Shown: positions 1 to 7,288 of the stretch, in pieces | How positions within the stretch are numbered: the first letter of the stretch is position 1 | How the letters are laid out: the number at the start of each line of letters is the position of its first letter | NCBI GenBank assembly: GCA_017538965.1 | Contig: JAFYHU010000088.1 | Location: 1 to 40,100, forward strand | Reading direction: 5' to 3' | Origin: Oscillospiraceae bacterium | GTDB taxonomy: Bacteria > Bacillota > Clostridia > Oscillospirales > Oscillospiraceae | Length of the DNA: 40,100 nucleotides | Made by a program: the position numbers and the translations under genes | Notes under the pieces: model-generated | The model's input: the letters and a program-made list of their open reading frames with translations, nothing else | The model's database searches: none | Told to the model about the DNA's origin: nothing

Positions 1-615
1 ATACCTGGCAGCTTCTTCCATCAATGCGTAATTCATGTCATCCGGGTCCCAGCATGAAAAATCATGCATCAGTTTCCCGAGTGGTGTATCGCCCCGGTAT
101 TCGCCGTTGATATACAGAATATGGGATCCGTCCTGAAATGGTTTACCATCATGGAGCGTGACACGTTCAATCTGATAATAAGGCAGGCTCTGATTCAGGA
201 CATCGTGTTCGGTAATGAAAATGGTGTAGGTATCGGGGAGCTCATCAAAATCCTGACCGGCATCCAAATTTTCGATATCCATGGCACTCGAATGATACCT
301 TGCTCTATGTGTCCCGGCGCCAAGGTCAGAACGCTGAATCTCCAGGTCAAATTTCTTTCCTGAAGAATCCGTTGCATAGGCATCCAGACAAACCGAGCGG
401 GCACCAACCAGGCGTTTAAAATCCTTCTGGGTTTCCAGATCCGTTACCTGAAGATCATCCTTGCCTGTCAGAATGCGCAGCACGAACTGTGCCAGCGGAA
501 TATTATCCCGAAAGATGCAGCGCATGAAATCATCGTCAATGGGACGAAGACCACGAAGCCTTGCAAGGTCTTCCCGGCGTTCGCGCTCTCTGCGGGCCTG
601 TTCTGTGTCCTGCAC
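1..615 (-). CDS. Rpn-type PD-(D/E)XK nuclease/transposase, partial at left window edge
   Basis: The reading frame opens with GTG at 615 (ribosome site GAGGTGA six bases upstream) and stays open to base 1, giving 205 N-terminal residues; the C-terminus lies outside the window. The N-terminal stretch is basic and acidic (QARRERERREDLARL), followed by a nuclease core with LDAYATD and then FDLEIQRSD, the D...ExQ form of the PD-(D/E)XK active site. Families of this type are annotated as PD-(D/E)XK nuclease family transposase or Rpn recombination-promoting nuclease; known members nick or cut DNA and promote recA-independent recombination. The first 19 codons and the promoter recur at 7491-7617 in a deleted copy. 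Function as an active mobile element is inference. Confidence 0.85.
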   Translation of the reverse strand, partial: MQDTEQARRERERREDLARLRGLRPIDDDFMRCIFRDNIPLAQFVLRILTGKDDLQVTDLETQKDFKRLVGARSVCLDAYATDSSGKKFDLEIQRSDLGAGTHRARYHSSAMDIENLDAGQDFDELPDTYTIFITEHDVLNQSLPYYQIERVTLHDGKPFQDGSHILYINGEYRGDTPLGKLMHDFSCWDPDDMNYALMEEAARY

Positions 616-685
616 TCTGATCACCTCATTTCAGCATTAATATTCTACAGGAGAATTATGACTTTTTCAAGAATGAATTCCGGTT
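559..685. repeat. Direct repeat copy 1 (5' end of Rpn gene plus promoter)
   Basis: This 127-bp segment aligns without gaps to 7491-7617 with 9 mismatches counted by eye (about 93% identity). It covers the promoter, ribosome site and first 19 codons of the Rpn gene. Homology stops abruptly at 685/7617 on one side and at 559/7491 on the other. Both copies have the same orientation, so recombination between them could delete or amplify the roughly 6.9 kb in between. Confidence 0.9.
642..670 (-). promoter_or_regulatory. Promoter of the Rpn nuclease gene
   Basis: On the minus strand TTGAAA (665-670) and TAGAAT (642-647) are separated by exactly 17 bases, about 30 bases before the GTG start at 615. 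The same elements are conserved in the second copy of the repeat near 7574-7602. Confidence 0.65.
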
Positions 686-771
686 TTCTTTTCAGTAGAA
701 CTGGAACTTATTCCTGCAAGCCGGGACCTCAGTTTACGATTGAGCGGAAGAATTGAAAGGAGGAAAGCGCT

Positions 772-1038
772 ATCGACTTTTTCGGTTCGGTGAAAAGATC
801 AATAACGGGGCAGAATGTGCTGATCTGGCTGACGGTTGCGGCGGCGGTCGGCATGGTCTGCGTGATTCTGTGCCGGGCCGGGAAGATGAAGAAGGGCACG
901 GCGGTGCTTGCCGCACTCCTGTGATTCTATCTCGCTGTTATTTTCACCTTTACGCTGGGACACCGTGTTCCGGGGCAGGGGTATGATTATAGACTGAATG
1001 AATATATTCCAGCGCCGCAGCCCCGGCGGCTCATTTAA
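772..1038 (+). pseudogene. Degenerate small membrane protein (VanZ-like at best)
   Basis: One frame can be read through a TGA at 922-924: the first half gives a hydrophobic helix (VLIWLTVAAAVGMVCVIL), the second half another (FYLAVIFTFTLGH). A ribosome-binding sequence AGGAGG sits about eight bases before 772, but the codon there is ATC, not a start. After 1000 a different frame reads sensibly to 1064, suggesting a further frameshift. Two helices with a short basic loop recall small VanZ-like proteins, but this is weak. The segment is best treated as a decaying gene; no function can be given. Confidence 0.35.
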
Positions 1039-1115
1039 TCCCGAACTGGTGGCTCAGTGGCATACAGAATAATCATGATGAAGGATAGGGACGTTGTCCT
1101 GACGGTGGTGGCAAA

Positions 1116-1367
1116 ATGATTATCGATATACACGAGAAGTACGATGTCAGCCCAGAGTGGTTTGAGCAGCAGGTGAAGGAAGCGTTAGCGGTTTCGGATG
1201 TTGGCGTGATCGAGAAGCTGGTTCTTCCTCACCTCTGTACATTACTCTCCATCTATAAGGTGAAGGACGAGGCTGGAGCGAAAGAAGCAGCAGAGCGGAT
1301 GAAGAGCTCAATCGACAGTCCACTGATTGATGCTGCAATGGAACAACTTACAACTGGCAAATACTAG
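1116..1367 (+). CDS. Small acidic helical protein, unknown function
   Basis: 83 residues, largely alpha-helical and mildly acidic, without Cys clusters, signal peptide or membrane segment. It starts with ATG at 1116 after a weak purine stretch (GGTGGTGG). The gene ends 17 bases before the large PIN-like gene, whose strong ribosome site lies in the gap, so the two are probably cotranscribed. Not recognised as any family. The position before a putative nuclease suggests an accessory or antitoxin-like partner, which is inference only. Confidence 0.6.
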   Translation: MIIDIHEKYDVSPEWFEQQVKEALAVSDVGVIEKLVLPHLCTLLSIYKVKDEAGAKEAAERMKSSIDSPLIDAAMEQLTTGKY

Positions 1368-1384
1368 GAAGGAGGCAAATAGAA

Positions 1385-3364
1385 ATGGCAAATCAAAATC
1401 TGCTTACTGGAGCGGTAATGCTGGAAACAATGTGGAAAACAAGACATCAAGATTTGCTGGATCTTGTGTCCCCTTTTGTTTTCTATGCTGTTGCAAAGGT
1501 GTGCTCGCCAAAGGAGGCTATTGATCAGCAGCGCGTACTCGATATTGTGAGGAGTGAATTCGGTTACACTGATATGCCCCCCACAATCATTGAACGCGTT
1601 TTCAAGAGAAACCCAAGACTCTTTCAGAGAGAGCATGGACAATACAAACTGAACAAAAGCCTGGACTCTTCAGTATCCGAAATTGAGAAGAGAAAAGATG
1701 ACTGTGAAAAGAAAATTCAGACTCTTGGAAATCAGCTCGTTCCTTACCTTGAGAGCCATATAAGAACTAACCGAAAGTATACTCTTGACCAAGCAATAGC
1801 TGCGCTTCAAGGATTCTTTTCCAGGCAGGGTATATTTCTTGGCACAAATCAGATGGAGGAACACACCGAAGAAATTCGAGGGCGGGAAGAAGATTACTAC
1901 ATTGCACAATATCTCTATGAGAAGAGAGACTCTCATGCAATCGAATTTGATTATGCTATTGATCTTGTTAAAGGTTATTTTCTTCAATCAGCATTATATC
2001 TACAGGCAGGAAACGGGAACATTACCACATCTACATACCGAAATGTCTCTTTTTACTACGACACACCATTTTTGCTTCGCCTACTGGGATATAAGACCTC
2101 TGAAGACGAGAAAAGCGCTGGTGAATTGCACAAGGCTCTAGAAAAGCAGAAAGGAAGCTTTTTCTATTTTCCACAGACACAACATGAAATTGAAGGAATC
2201 TTAAACGCATATCAACGTAATATTGGACATTCGAGTTCAGTGACCTTGGAAGGGCTAGATGAGAGGAAGTATTCTTCATCAGATGTACAGAGGTTAAAAC
2301 AGACATGGGAAGGAAAGCTCAATTCGGCATTTAAGACTTTCCTTGCGGCAAGACCTGAATATCCAAAGAATCCGGATGGTTCTATTGATGATAGTTTTGT
2401 TATTAATGAAGATGAACTCGGTATAATACTGAAAAAGAAGATTTTCTGGCGTGTTCAAGAAAGCATGGATGCAGATATGGAGTCTGTCTTGGGTATCCAT
2501 AAACTGCGTGGGAGTGTTCAATCAGAAGAAATAGAACATTGCAAGGCTGTTTTTGTCACAACAAATACGGCATTAGCAAAAGAAGTTAACAAGTATTACA
2601 GACGAAATGTCAACGCAGATACATTTCCGCTCTTAATAACGGATTCTGATTTAGCGGCACTTACGTGGATAAAATGCGGTTCTGTTGGTGATTTACCTGA
2701 ACGGCAGCTTTTGCGTAATGCTTATATGGCAACTCAGCCAACACCGGAAGTGTTGGAAAAGTTTGGTCAAGTATTAGATCAAATGCAAGCTGAGGGAAAA
2801 GTAACGGAAGAAGTGGCAGTTGCCATACGTTCTAGCAGATATACCAAGAAAGAAATACTTTTTGCATCGTTTGAAGGCGATGAGGGCATAGACGAAAACC
2901 TTATCCTCAGGATTGAAAATAAATTACGTGAAGAGTATTCCAATGATGCAAGAGAAGACGAACGTCATAAAGCCGAACTACAACGAAAAGCGGAAAACCA
3001 TGCCCGATTAGAAAATTCAGATAAGCAGGCAAGACTCATAGCTGCAAAGGCCATGGATGACCAGTTGGCAAGAGAAAGAAGAATTGCCACATGGACCGGC
3101 CGTTTTTGTGTTCTTGCGGCAATCATTGGTCTCATTTATTCATTAGTAGGCTTAAAGAGCAACAACATCTTTCTAATTATTGCACTGGTAGCATTTGCTG
3201 TGTTTTCAGTCATTTCCATAATAGATACATCAAAGGGAAAAGAGAAGATTATAGACTTATGGCTGGTTAGACGAGCTAACAGGAAACATGAAAAAGTATT
3301 TACTGAGAAACAAGCGGAGTATAGAGCTATAGCGGACGGAAATAGCGGGAAGGCAAATGGGTGA
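1385..3364 (+). CDS. Large PIN-like nuclease-related protein with C-terminal membrane anchor
   Basis: 659 residues with AAGGAGG nine bases before the ATG. Residues 1-95 look like a helical, winged-helix-type region. Residues about 217-430 have a PIN-like pattern: a strand ending in an Asp (FYYDTPFLLRLLGY, near 222), an acidic helix (HEIEGIL, near 267), TTNTALA near 391 and LLITDSDLAALTW near 419. Residues 520-565 are charged, coiled-coil-like and Arg/Lys/Glu rich. Two hydrophobic helices follow at about 571-589 and 594-614, then a basic tail of about 45 residues. A membrane-tethered RNA or DNA nuclease is the natural reading, but the catalytic set is not proven. Base composition is clearly more AT-rich than the core genes to the right, consistent with transfer. 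Confidence 0.65.
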   Translation: MANQNLLTGAVMLETMWKTRHQDLLDLVSPFVFYAVAKVCSPKEAIDQQRVLDIVRSEFGYTDMPPTIIERVFKRNPRLFQREHGQYKLNKSLDSSVSEIEKRKDDCEKKIQTLGNQLVPYLESHIRTNRKYTLDQAIAALQGFFSRQGIFLGTNQMEEHTEEIRGREEDYYIAQYLYEKRDSHAIEFDYAIDLVKGYFLQSALYLQAGNGNITTSTYRNVSFYYDTPFLLRLLGYKTSEDEKSAGELHKALEKQKGSFFYFPQTQHEIEGILNAYQRNIGHSSSVTLEGLDERKYSSSDVQRLKQTWEGKLNSAFKTFLAARPEYPKNPDGSIDDSFVINEDELGIILKKKIFWRVQESMDADMESVLGIHKLRGSVQSEEIEHCKAVFVTTNTALAKEVNKYYRRNVNADTFPLLITDSDLAALTWIKCGSVGDLPERQLLRNAYMATQPTPEVLEKFGQVLDQMQAEGKVTEEVAVAIRSSRYTKKEILFASFEGDEGIDENLILRIENKLREEYSNDAREDERHKAELQRKAENHARLENSDKQARLIAAKAMDDQLARERRIATWTGRFCVLAAIIGLIYSLVGLKSNNIFLIIALVAFAVFSVISIIDTSKGKEKIIDLWLVRRANRKHEKVFTEKQAEYRAIADGNSGKANG

Positions 3365-3370
3365 AGAGCA

Positions 3371-3583
3371 ATGAACGAATTCTTCACCAACAACGCCTCC
3401 TCCATAGTGGCCTCCAACCGAATACTCTACACACCATCCACCTTCGCCAAAACCAGTCTCCTTCATCTCCAGGAGATCGGTGAGTTGGAAGCACGGCGAG
3501 CACATACCTCTTCTCGCTCATGGCTCCAGTCTTTCTTGTTCTTTATGACGGTGCTGTTTTCTTCCAGTAGCTGTTCTTTGTAG
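3371..3583 (+). pseudogene. N-terminal fragment of an AraC-family regulator
   Basis: The frame encodes about 58 residues (NRILYTPSTFAKTSLLHLQE followed by GELEARRAHTSSR...LFF) that resemble the extreme N-terminus of AraC-type regulators with a cupin sensor domain in Clostridia; this recognition is from memory of the family. The expected cupin continuation (after FLFFMTV) is lost and the frame ends after a short Ser-rich run. No AraC DNA-binding domain follows. It is a truncated relic. The rest of 3365-3731 holds nothing else that can be supported. Confidence 0.45.
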
Positions 3584-3731
3584 CAGTTCAGATCGTTTTC
3601 AAGGAACAGGGAAGCAGAAACTTGACACATACTGCTCAGAAGCATCTAAAAATTATTTGTTGATATTTCCAGAACTCATCTTTATAATAAAAGAAACGGA
3701 TAAGCTTGCCGATGAAAGGGATGATTGTTGG

Positions 3732-4175
3732 ATGAGAGTATACCTTGATATGTGCTGCTACAACAGACCGTATGACGATCAATCACAGCTTAAAGTTGCT
3801 ATGGAAGCCCAGTCAAAACTCTATATTCAGAATCTCATTAAACGCAGGGAACTGGACCTTATAGGATCGTACGTTTTGGATTATGAAGTTAGCCGGAACC
3901 CTTATGAAATGAGAAAGCAGTCGATAATTCAGTTCATTCGGGATAATATGGCGGGGTATGTCGGTGGAGAACGGGACGAGGCAGTCAAGCCTATCGCTGA
4001 TGATATCATGAAAACCGGCGTTAAAGAGAAAGATGCGTATCATCTTGCTGCGGCAATTTATGCCGGATGTGAATATTTTATATCTACGGATATTCGTCTG
4101 CTGAAATATAAGACCGATAAGATAAAGTTGGTAACACCGATTGAGTTTGTTACAGGAATGGAGGGAGAAGAATGA
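3732..4175 (+). CDS. PIN-domain protein
   Basis: 147 residues from the ATG at 3732; the longer frame from 3657 adds a run not typical of PIN proteins, so the internal start is preferred (MRVYLDMCCYNRP). The protein has the expected PIN acidic residues: YLDMC at the first strand, SYVLDYEVSRNP mid-chain, and VKEKDAYHLAAAIYAG followed by YFISTD near the C-terminus. PIN domains are Mg-dependent ribonucleases, commonly the toxin of VapBC pairs. The stop codon overlaps the next start (ATGA), so it is translationally coupled to the 75-aa gene. No classic upstream antitoxin is seen; the gene before it is a broken AraC fragment. Confidence 0.8.
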   Translation: MRVYLDMCCYNRPYDDQSQLKVAMEAQSKLYIQNLIKRRELDLIGSYVLDYEVSRNPYEMRKQSIIQFIRDNMAGYVGGERDEAVKPIADDIMKTGVKEKDAYHLAAAIYAGCEYFISTDIRLLKYKTDKIKLVTPIEFVTGMEGEE

Positions 4176-4399
4176 GCTCTAATACGATTGAACTTATGAA
4201 TCGAGGAATGGAATGCCTTACAGAAGCCCTCGGCGTAGTTGATGCGGAACAGTTTATTTCCGTTATCATCAGAGAAAGATTTGACTACACAAAATGGCAG
4301 CGTCAGTACTTTGACAGGATGGTTCCCGGCGAATTCCATGAGAATGTGGTAAAATATGCGGTTGTGCATCCCTATACCGGAAGCGCAGAGAGATTGTGA
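4172..4399 (+). CDS. 75-aa partner of the PIN protein, unknown function
   Basis: A small, soluble, helical protein beginning inside the stop of the PIN gene (4-base ATGA overlap) with GGAGGGAGAAG just upstream. Sequence features: a helical N-terminal half (TIELMNRGMECLTEALGVVD), then FDYTKWQRQYFDRM and a C-terminal VHPYTGSAERL. No DNA-binding motif can be assigned. The tight coupling to a PIN nuclease suggests an antitoxin or accessory role, but the order (PIN first) is opposite to the usual VapBC order, and the family was not recognised. Confidence 0.6.
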   Translation: MSSNTIELMNRGMECLTEALGVVDAEQFISVIIRERFDYTKWQRQYFDRMVPGEFHENVVKYAVVHPYTGSAERL

Positions 4400-4413
4400 A
4401 GAAAGAAACAAAA

Positions 4414-4450
4414 AGCGGGGCCCGGGGTGATGAAAGAACCGGGGTCCGCT
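4414..4450. terminator. Possible hairpin downstream of the PIN pair
   Basis: AGCGG (4414-4418) pairs with CCGCT (4446-4450) and CCCGG (4421-4425) with CCGGG (4439-4443), with a small internal mismatch. On the plus strand no T-run follows; on the minus strand the stem is followed by CTTTTTG. It may end transcription after the PIN pair, but is a weak call. Confidence 0.35.
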
Positions 4451-4514
4451 TAACAGGACGTTGTAAAAACAGTGCTTGTTTTCAGAATTGTTAATGATGA
4501 GAAGGAGACTACCA

Positions 4515-4595
4515 GTGGCAAAGAAAAAAGAATCAACAATTCAGGCTTTGCTCGAAATAGAGTTTTCTGATATGATGTATCTGATCCATTGCTAA
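4515..4595 (+). CDS. 26-residue open frame, possible gene fragment
   Basis: A GTG at 4515 is preceded by GAAGGAG at good spacing and opens a 26-residue frame (AKKKESTIQALLEIEFSDMM...). It has the look of the N-terminus of a larger protein cut off by a stop at 4593. Between 4400 and 4866 nothing else convincing is seen. Function unknown. Confidence 0.25.
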   Translation: MAKKKESTIQALLEIEFSDMMYLIHC

Positions 4596-4866
4596 CATTC
4601 TCCTTTCCTCCTTGTTCTTCTATTTGTCTTGCCAGACAGAGACAAGGATATATGATAAGAAGAATATCTGCAATGGATTTTTATAGCTTCCGGGTTAAAA
4701 CCAGTTGCTATGAATTGCCGCTAAAAGTTACGAATTCTGAATTGCCGTTTTCTCCATTCATTCATATTTTACCATAAACCGTAAATATGCGTTGAAGGAG
4801 TAATTCTTGCAAGGTGCAATAAGGATAATCTATCAGATTCGCTGCAAAAATGTTGAGGGATTAGAT

Positions 4867-5850
4867 ATGAAATGTGAGTGCTGCGGGAGGGAGACGGAGG
4901 TCCTGATTGAGATCGGGGCGGTGAGTCCGAAGGTTTCGATAACAGGGAAGTGCTGCGCCGATTGCTGCGCGTTTATTCTGACTGCGCTGGAGGATGGGCG
5001 GGAAGATCCGCCGGTACGGCAGGCGGAGATCATCCCGGCGGAGGAAGACCGGCTTTTCGTGGATGAGGACGGGGAGAAGATCGGGAAAGATGAGATCCGA
5101 TTCGGCATGAAAGATGCCGGCGGCAGAGTGCACTATTTCTGTATCCGCCGGTTTGATCAGATTCCGGAATATGAGGCGGTTGAGATTTATCTGGCAGATC
5201 AGTTTTCAAGAGCCGACAGAAACAGAACATCATACTGCTTTCGCAGCTTCGGGCACGGAACACCGGATGAATACCTGCTGATGGATGTAATCGAGAAGCT
5301 GGAAACGGCACTTCTGAATCCGGTGATTCGGGAAGAAGAGAGAGGCGTGCCGTCCTGCGGTTTCTTTGGGAAACAGAGGGATCTGCGGGACCGCGGCTGG
5401 GCGGAAATTGAAAGCCGCAACGGTGAGATTGGCTTCCGCGTCGACGGGAAACTGTACAGCGCTCAGGAATTCGCGGATATGCTCAGTTCCTTTGAAGGGT
5501 TTCGGATGAACTGGCAGGTACAGGATGCTCTGACGGAGATCTCTGATCGGGATACCTACTGGCTGCCGGTTCGGATCACAGATGAGCTGCTGCTGAATGA
5601 ACTGGAGCTGATTATCTTTTCAGCATCCGGCAACAGGGATTTTATCAGCTATAAAGACATGAATGCTTTTGATCTCGGGTTTGACGCACTTTATGAGAAA
5701 CTGAAGCTCTATTACAGATGCAATCCTCCCGGAATTGGGAAGGTGGCCGGGATGAAGCTGATCCACCGGCTGGAAGAACTGGAGACGGATGACGATACGT
5801 TCCCGCAGTATCAGATTGAGACGATCCGGGATTTGATCGGAGAGTTTTAA
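4867..5850 (+). CDS. Hypothetical protein with N-terminal Cys cluster
   Basis: 327 residues from the ATG at 4867, chosen because GAGGGA lies six bases upstream and because the protein then opens with a zinc-finger-like motif (MKCECCGRE, then GKCCADCC around residues 27-34). The remainder is acidic and globular with no membrane segment: a region GEKIGKDEIRFGMKDAGGRVH, then a long helical C-terminal part rich in Glu and Leu. The four-Cys arrangement suggests a structural zinc site. The family was not recognised. It precedes a small gene by 36 bases and may be cotranscribed with it. Confidence 0.7.
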   Translation: MKCECCGRETEVLIEIGAVSPKVSITGKCCADCCAFILTALEDGREDPPVRQAEIIPAEEDRLFVDEDGEKIGKDEIRFGMKDAGGRVHYFCIRRFDQIPEYEAVEIYLADQFSRADRNRTSYCFRSFGHGTPDEYLLMDVIEKLETALLNPVIREEERGVPSCGFFGKQRDLRDRGWAEIESRNGEIGFRVDGKLYSAQEFADMLSSFEGFRMNWQVQDALTEISDRDTYWLPVRITDELLLNELELIIFSASGNRDFISYKDMNAFDLGFDALYEKLKLYYRCNPPGIGKVAGMKLIHRLEELETDDDTFPQYQIETIRDLIGEF

Positions 5851-5886
5851 ATCTGGTGTGATCAATGTGAGACGGAGAGAAAACCA

Positions 5887-6174
5887 ATGGTGATTAAGAT
5901 GCCGAAGCCTACAAAAGCTGATCTGATTCGCGGATTGCTGTCATATTGGGATCCGCTGGCATTTGAGGACAAGGCCGGACCTATGTTTTACAACTACGAG
6001 GCCGAGATTCTGGCACAGAGTATCAGGAAGAACAGCAAGCCGGAGAATGTGGCGAAGAAAGTCAGAGAACTCATCGAAGAAAAGATGAGGGTTGAAGGAG
6101 TGAACCTGGGGATTGATTCCGGTTCCGTTGACCGTATTGCGATTGCGATGATCCAGGCTCTGAAGAATATGTGA
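5887..6174 (+). CDS. Small protein, DUF1871-like
   Basis: 95 residues with GGAGAG upstream. The pattern LLSYWDPLAF...YNYEAEILAQSIRKN...PENVAKKVRELIEE...DRIAIAMIQAL resembles small all-helical DUF1871/YugE-type proteins, where WDPL and a later Y..EI occur at similar spacing; that family has no established function. It lies 36 bases after the Cys-cluster gene. Start could also be Met5 at 5899. Confidence 0.6.
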   Translation: MVIKMPKPTKADLIRGLLSYWDPLAFEDKAGPMFYNYEAEILAQSIRKNSKPENVAKKVRELIEEKMRVEGVNLGIDSGSVDRIAIAMIQALKNM

Positions 6175-6313
6175 ACCCAAACCCGCTGTGGACGGAATTA
6201 GAAGATGTTACGCAACATGAAGGAATGGAATGAGAAAATCGGAAGAGCATGCCAATATGATCGTAGGAAATGAGAACCGGTACGGTCTTAGTTTTCAGGT
6301 CGTAAAAGATACA

Positions 6314-6400
6314 GAGAAGATAATCTGAGGAACAGCCAAAAAACTTACACAATTTCCTGATGGTTTTATCATCAAGGCTCCGCTTTTCATTCATTTTCAT
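6314..6400 (-). pseudogene. Fragment of an XRE-type HTH regulator
   Basis: The minus strand encodes DDKTIRKLCKFFGCSSDYLL, the usual end of an XRE/HTH_3 domain (last two helices). The first half of the helix-turn-helix is missing and the frame then runs into non-coding sequence. Nothing else is recognisable in 6175-6440. It is a relic, with no expected function. Confidence 0.45.
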
Positions 6401-6444
6401 ACATGGAGACGGCTAGTTCCGGTATTTTTTATAATAAAATATGC

Positions 6445-6472
6445 TTGCATTTCCCGGGACCTGTGGTATAAT
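6445..6472 (+). promoter_or_regulatory. Promoter of the putative antitoxin RNA
   Basis: TTGCAT (6445-6450) and TATAAT (6467-6472) are separated by 16 bases, with an AT-rich stretch just upstream. Transcription would start near 6479, directly before two stem-loops and with no obvious coding gene behind it. Confidence 0.65.
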
Positions 6473-6478
6473 ACGGGC

Positions 6479-6547
6479 ATGAGGTCGTGAAACGCGGACA
6501 AATAGGGCTTCACGAGGAAACCCCGGGAGGTGCATCTCCCGGGGTTT
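6479..6547 (+). ncRNA. Putative antisense RNA antitoxin (type I TA)
   Basis: From the predicted start near 6479 the RNA would form a 7-bp stem (6485-6491 with 6509-6515) and then a perfect 12-bp stem with a six-base loop (6518-6529 with 6536-6547). It is transcribed towards, and overlaps the 3' end of, the small toxin gene on the other strand. That arrangement matches the txpA/RatA type of type I toxin-antitoxin locus. The 3' end is uncertain because only TTT follows the stem; readthrough would extend complementarity to the toxin frame. Expression and function are inferred. Confidence 0.5.
6518..6547. terminator. Bidirectional terminator hairpin of the type I TA locus
   Basis: AAACCCCGGGAG (6518-6529) pairs perfectly with CTCCCGGGGTTT (6536-6547) around a six-base loop. 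It lies at the 3' ends of both the toxin mRNA (minus) and the small RNA (plus), so it probably terminates both. Confidence 0.7.
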
Positions 6548-6594
6548 CTGCCGGATTTATAGGGCGTTCGGCTAACACCGCCAGGCTGTTGCTG

Positions 6595-6678
6595 TCATCT
6601 CTTATCCAGCCATTTGCAGATGTAATGTGCATATACACCTGCCACGATAGAGATTATGAGGTCAATTAACGAGGACAA
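6595..6678 (-). CDS. Small hydrophobic peptide, putative type I toxin
   Basis: A 27-residue peptide starting at TTG 6678 with a near-perfect ribosome site AAGGAGGTG six bases upstream. The sequence is one hydrophobic helix (LIDLIISIVAGVYAHYI) ending in CKWLDKR. Short peptides with this helix-CKWLD signature are frequent hypothetical ORFs in Clostridia, and single-helix peptides of this size are typical membrane-acting type I toxins. A consensus promoter (TTGACG-17-TATAAT) lies just upstream and an antisense promoter faces it from 6445. The frame is below usual gene-calling cutoffs. Toxicity is inferred, not shown. Confidence 0.6.
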   Translation of the reverse strand: MSSLIDLIISIVAGVYAHYICKWLDKR

Positions 6679-6721
6679 AGGCTTCACCTCCTTCCACTGC
6701 GAAGGAGCCGACAGCAAGGTT

Positions 6722-6750
6722 ATTATAACGGGTTTTGGGGAGAGCGTCAA
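6722..6750 (-). promoter_or_regulatory. Strong promoter of the small hydrophobic peptide
   Basis: On the minus strand TTGACG (6745-6750) and TATAAT (6722-6727) are 17 bases apart, predicting a start near 6715 and a leader of about 37 bases before the TTG codon. Confidence 0.75.
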
Positions 6751-6769
6751 GGAAATTGGAGGGGACGGA

Positions 6770-6883
6770 ATGAATGTAAGGCAACACTTGAAAGAATTGT
6801 GGAGCCCTGATAATCAGAAGGATGAAAAACAGAAATGCGGAGGTGTCCAGGCGGACAGGGAGAAATATAAAAATGCAGGATGA
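6770..6883 (+). CDS. 37-residue open frame, uncertain
   Basis: ATG at 6770 with GGAGGGGA upstream opens a charged 37-residue frame (MNVRQHLKELW...). A second short frame (6873-6974) overlaps its end. Both sit next to gene debris, including the helicase relic that follows, and may be fragments. No family recognised. Confidence 0.25.
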   Translation: MNVRQHLKELWSPDNQKDEKQKCGGVQADREKYKNAG

Positions 6884-6972
6884 TCCGATAAAAGAGAAAC
6901 TTTCCGTCCTTTGGAGATTTCAGTTTCAGTTGGTTACAATCAGTAACCGACTCATTGCCCTCATCCTTCCGT

Positions 6973-7122
6973 GAGAAGACAGAGAATAATAAAACCAGTC
7001 ATCTATTGTATGTAGCGTTGACCAGATCGCTTGATCATCTGACGATACTGATCATGAAAGAAGTTGAAGAGATGTATACACGGCGAACGATAGAGGATTT
7101 TTTCAACAAAGTACCTGGCTGA
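6973..7122 (+). pseudogene. C-terminal fragment of a UvrD/Rep-like helicase
   Basis: The frame ending at TGA 7120 encodes SHLLYVALTRSLDHLTIL, which matches motif VI of superfamily 1 helicases (LLYVALTRA), followed by a helical tail of about 20 residues. No other helicase motifs are present upstream, so only the last 45-50 codons survive. The gap 7123-7226 holds nothing recognisable. Confidence 0.7.
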
Positions 7123-7226
7123 AAGACCAAGGTTATATAAGGACAACTTTTCACTGCGCTGGGGAGAGACGGGAAGAACTGCCGGAACGGCGCGTGGAAG
7201 AACAGTTTGATGTCGAATTCGGAAAT

Positions 7227-7252
7227 CAAAAAACCGCCCGGGGTGGGCGGTT
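7227..7252 (-). terminator. Intrinsic terminator of the deleted Rpn copy
   Basis: On the minus strand AACCGCCC (7245-7252) pairs with GGGCGGTT (7232-7239) around a five-base loop and runs straight into a T-tract. It lies about 40 bases after the stop of the Rpn remnant. Confidence 0.85.
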
Positions 7253-7288
7253 GAGATGCAGATTGCGGGATTTGGATTTTGCCGGGAA

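Noticed and set aside
3463-3645. 60-residue minus-strand frame between the PIN genes
   Set aside because: Looks protein-like (LFLENDLNCYKEQLLEENS) but has no ribosome site, no recognised family and overlaps the AraC fragment; not supportable as a gene.
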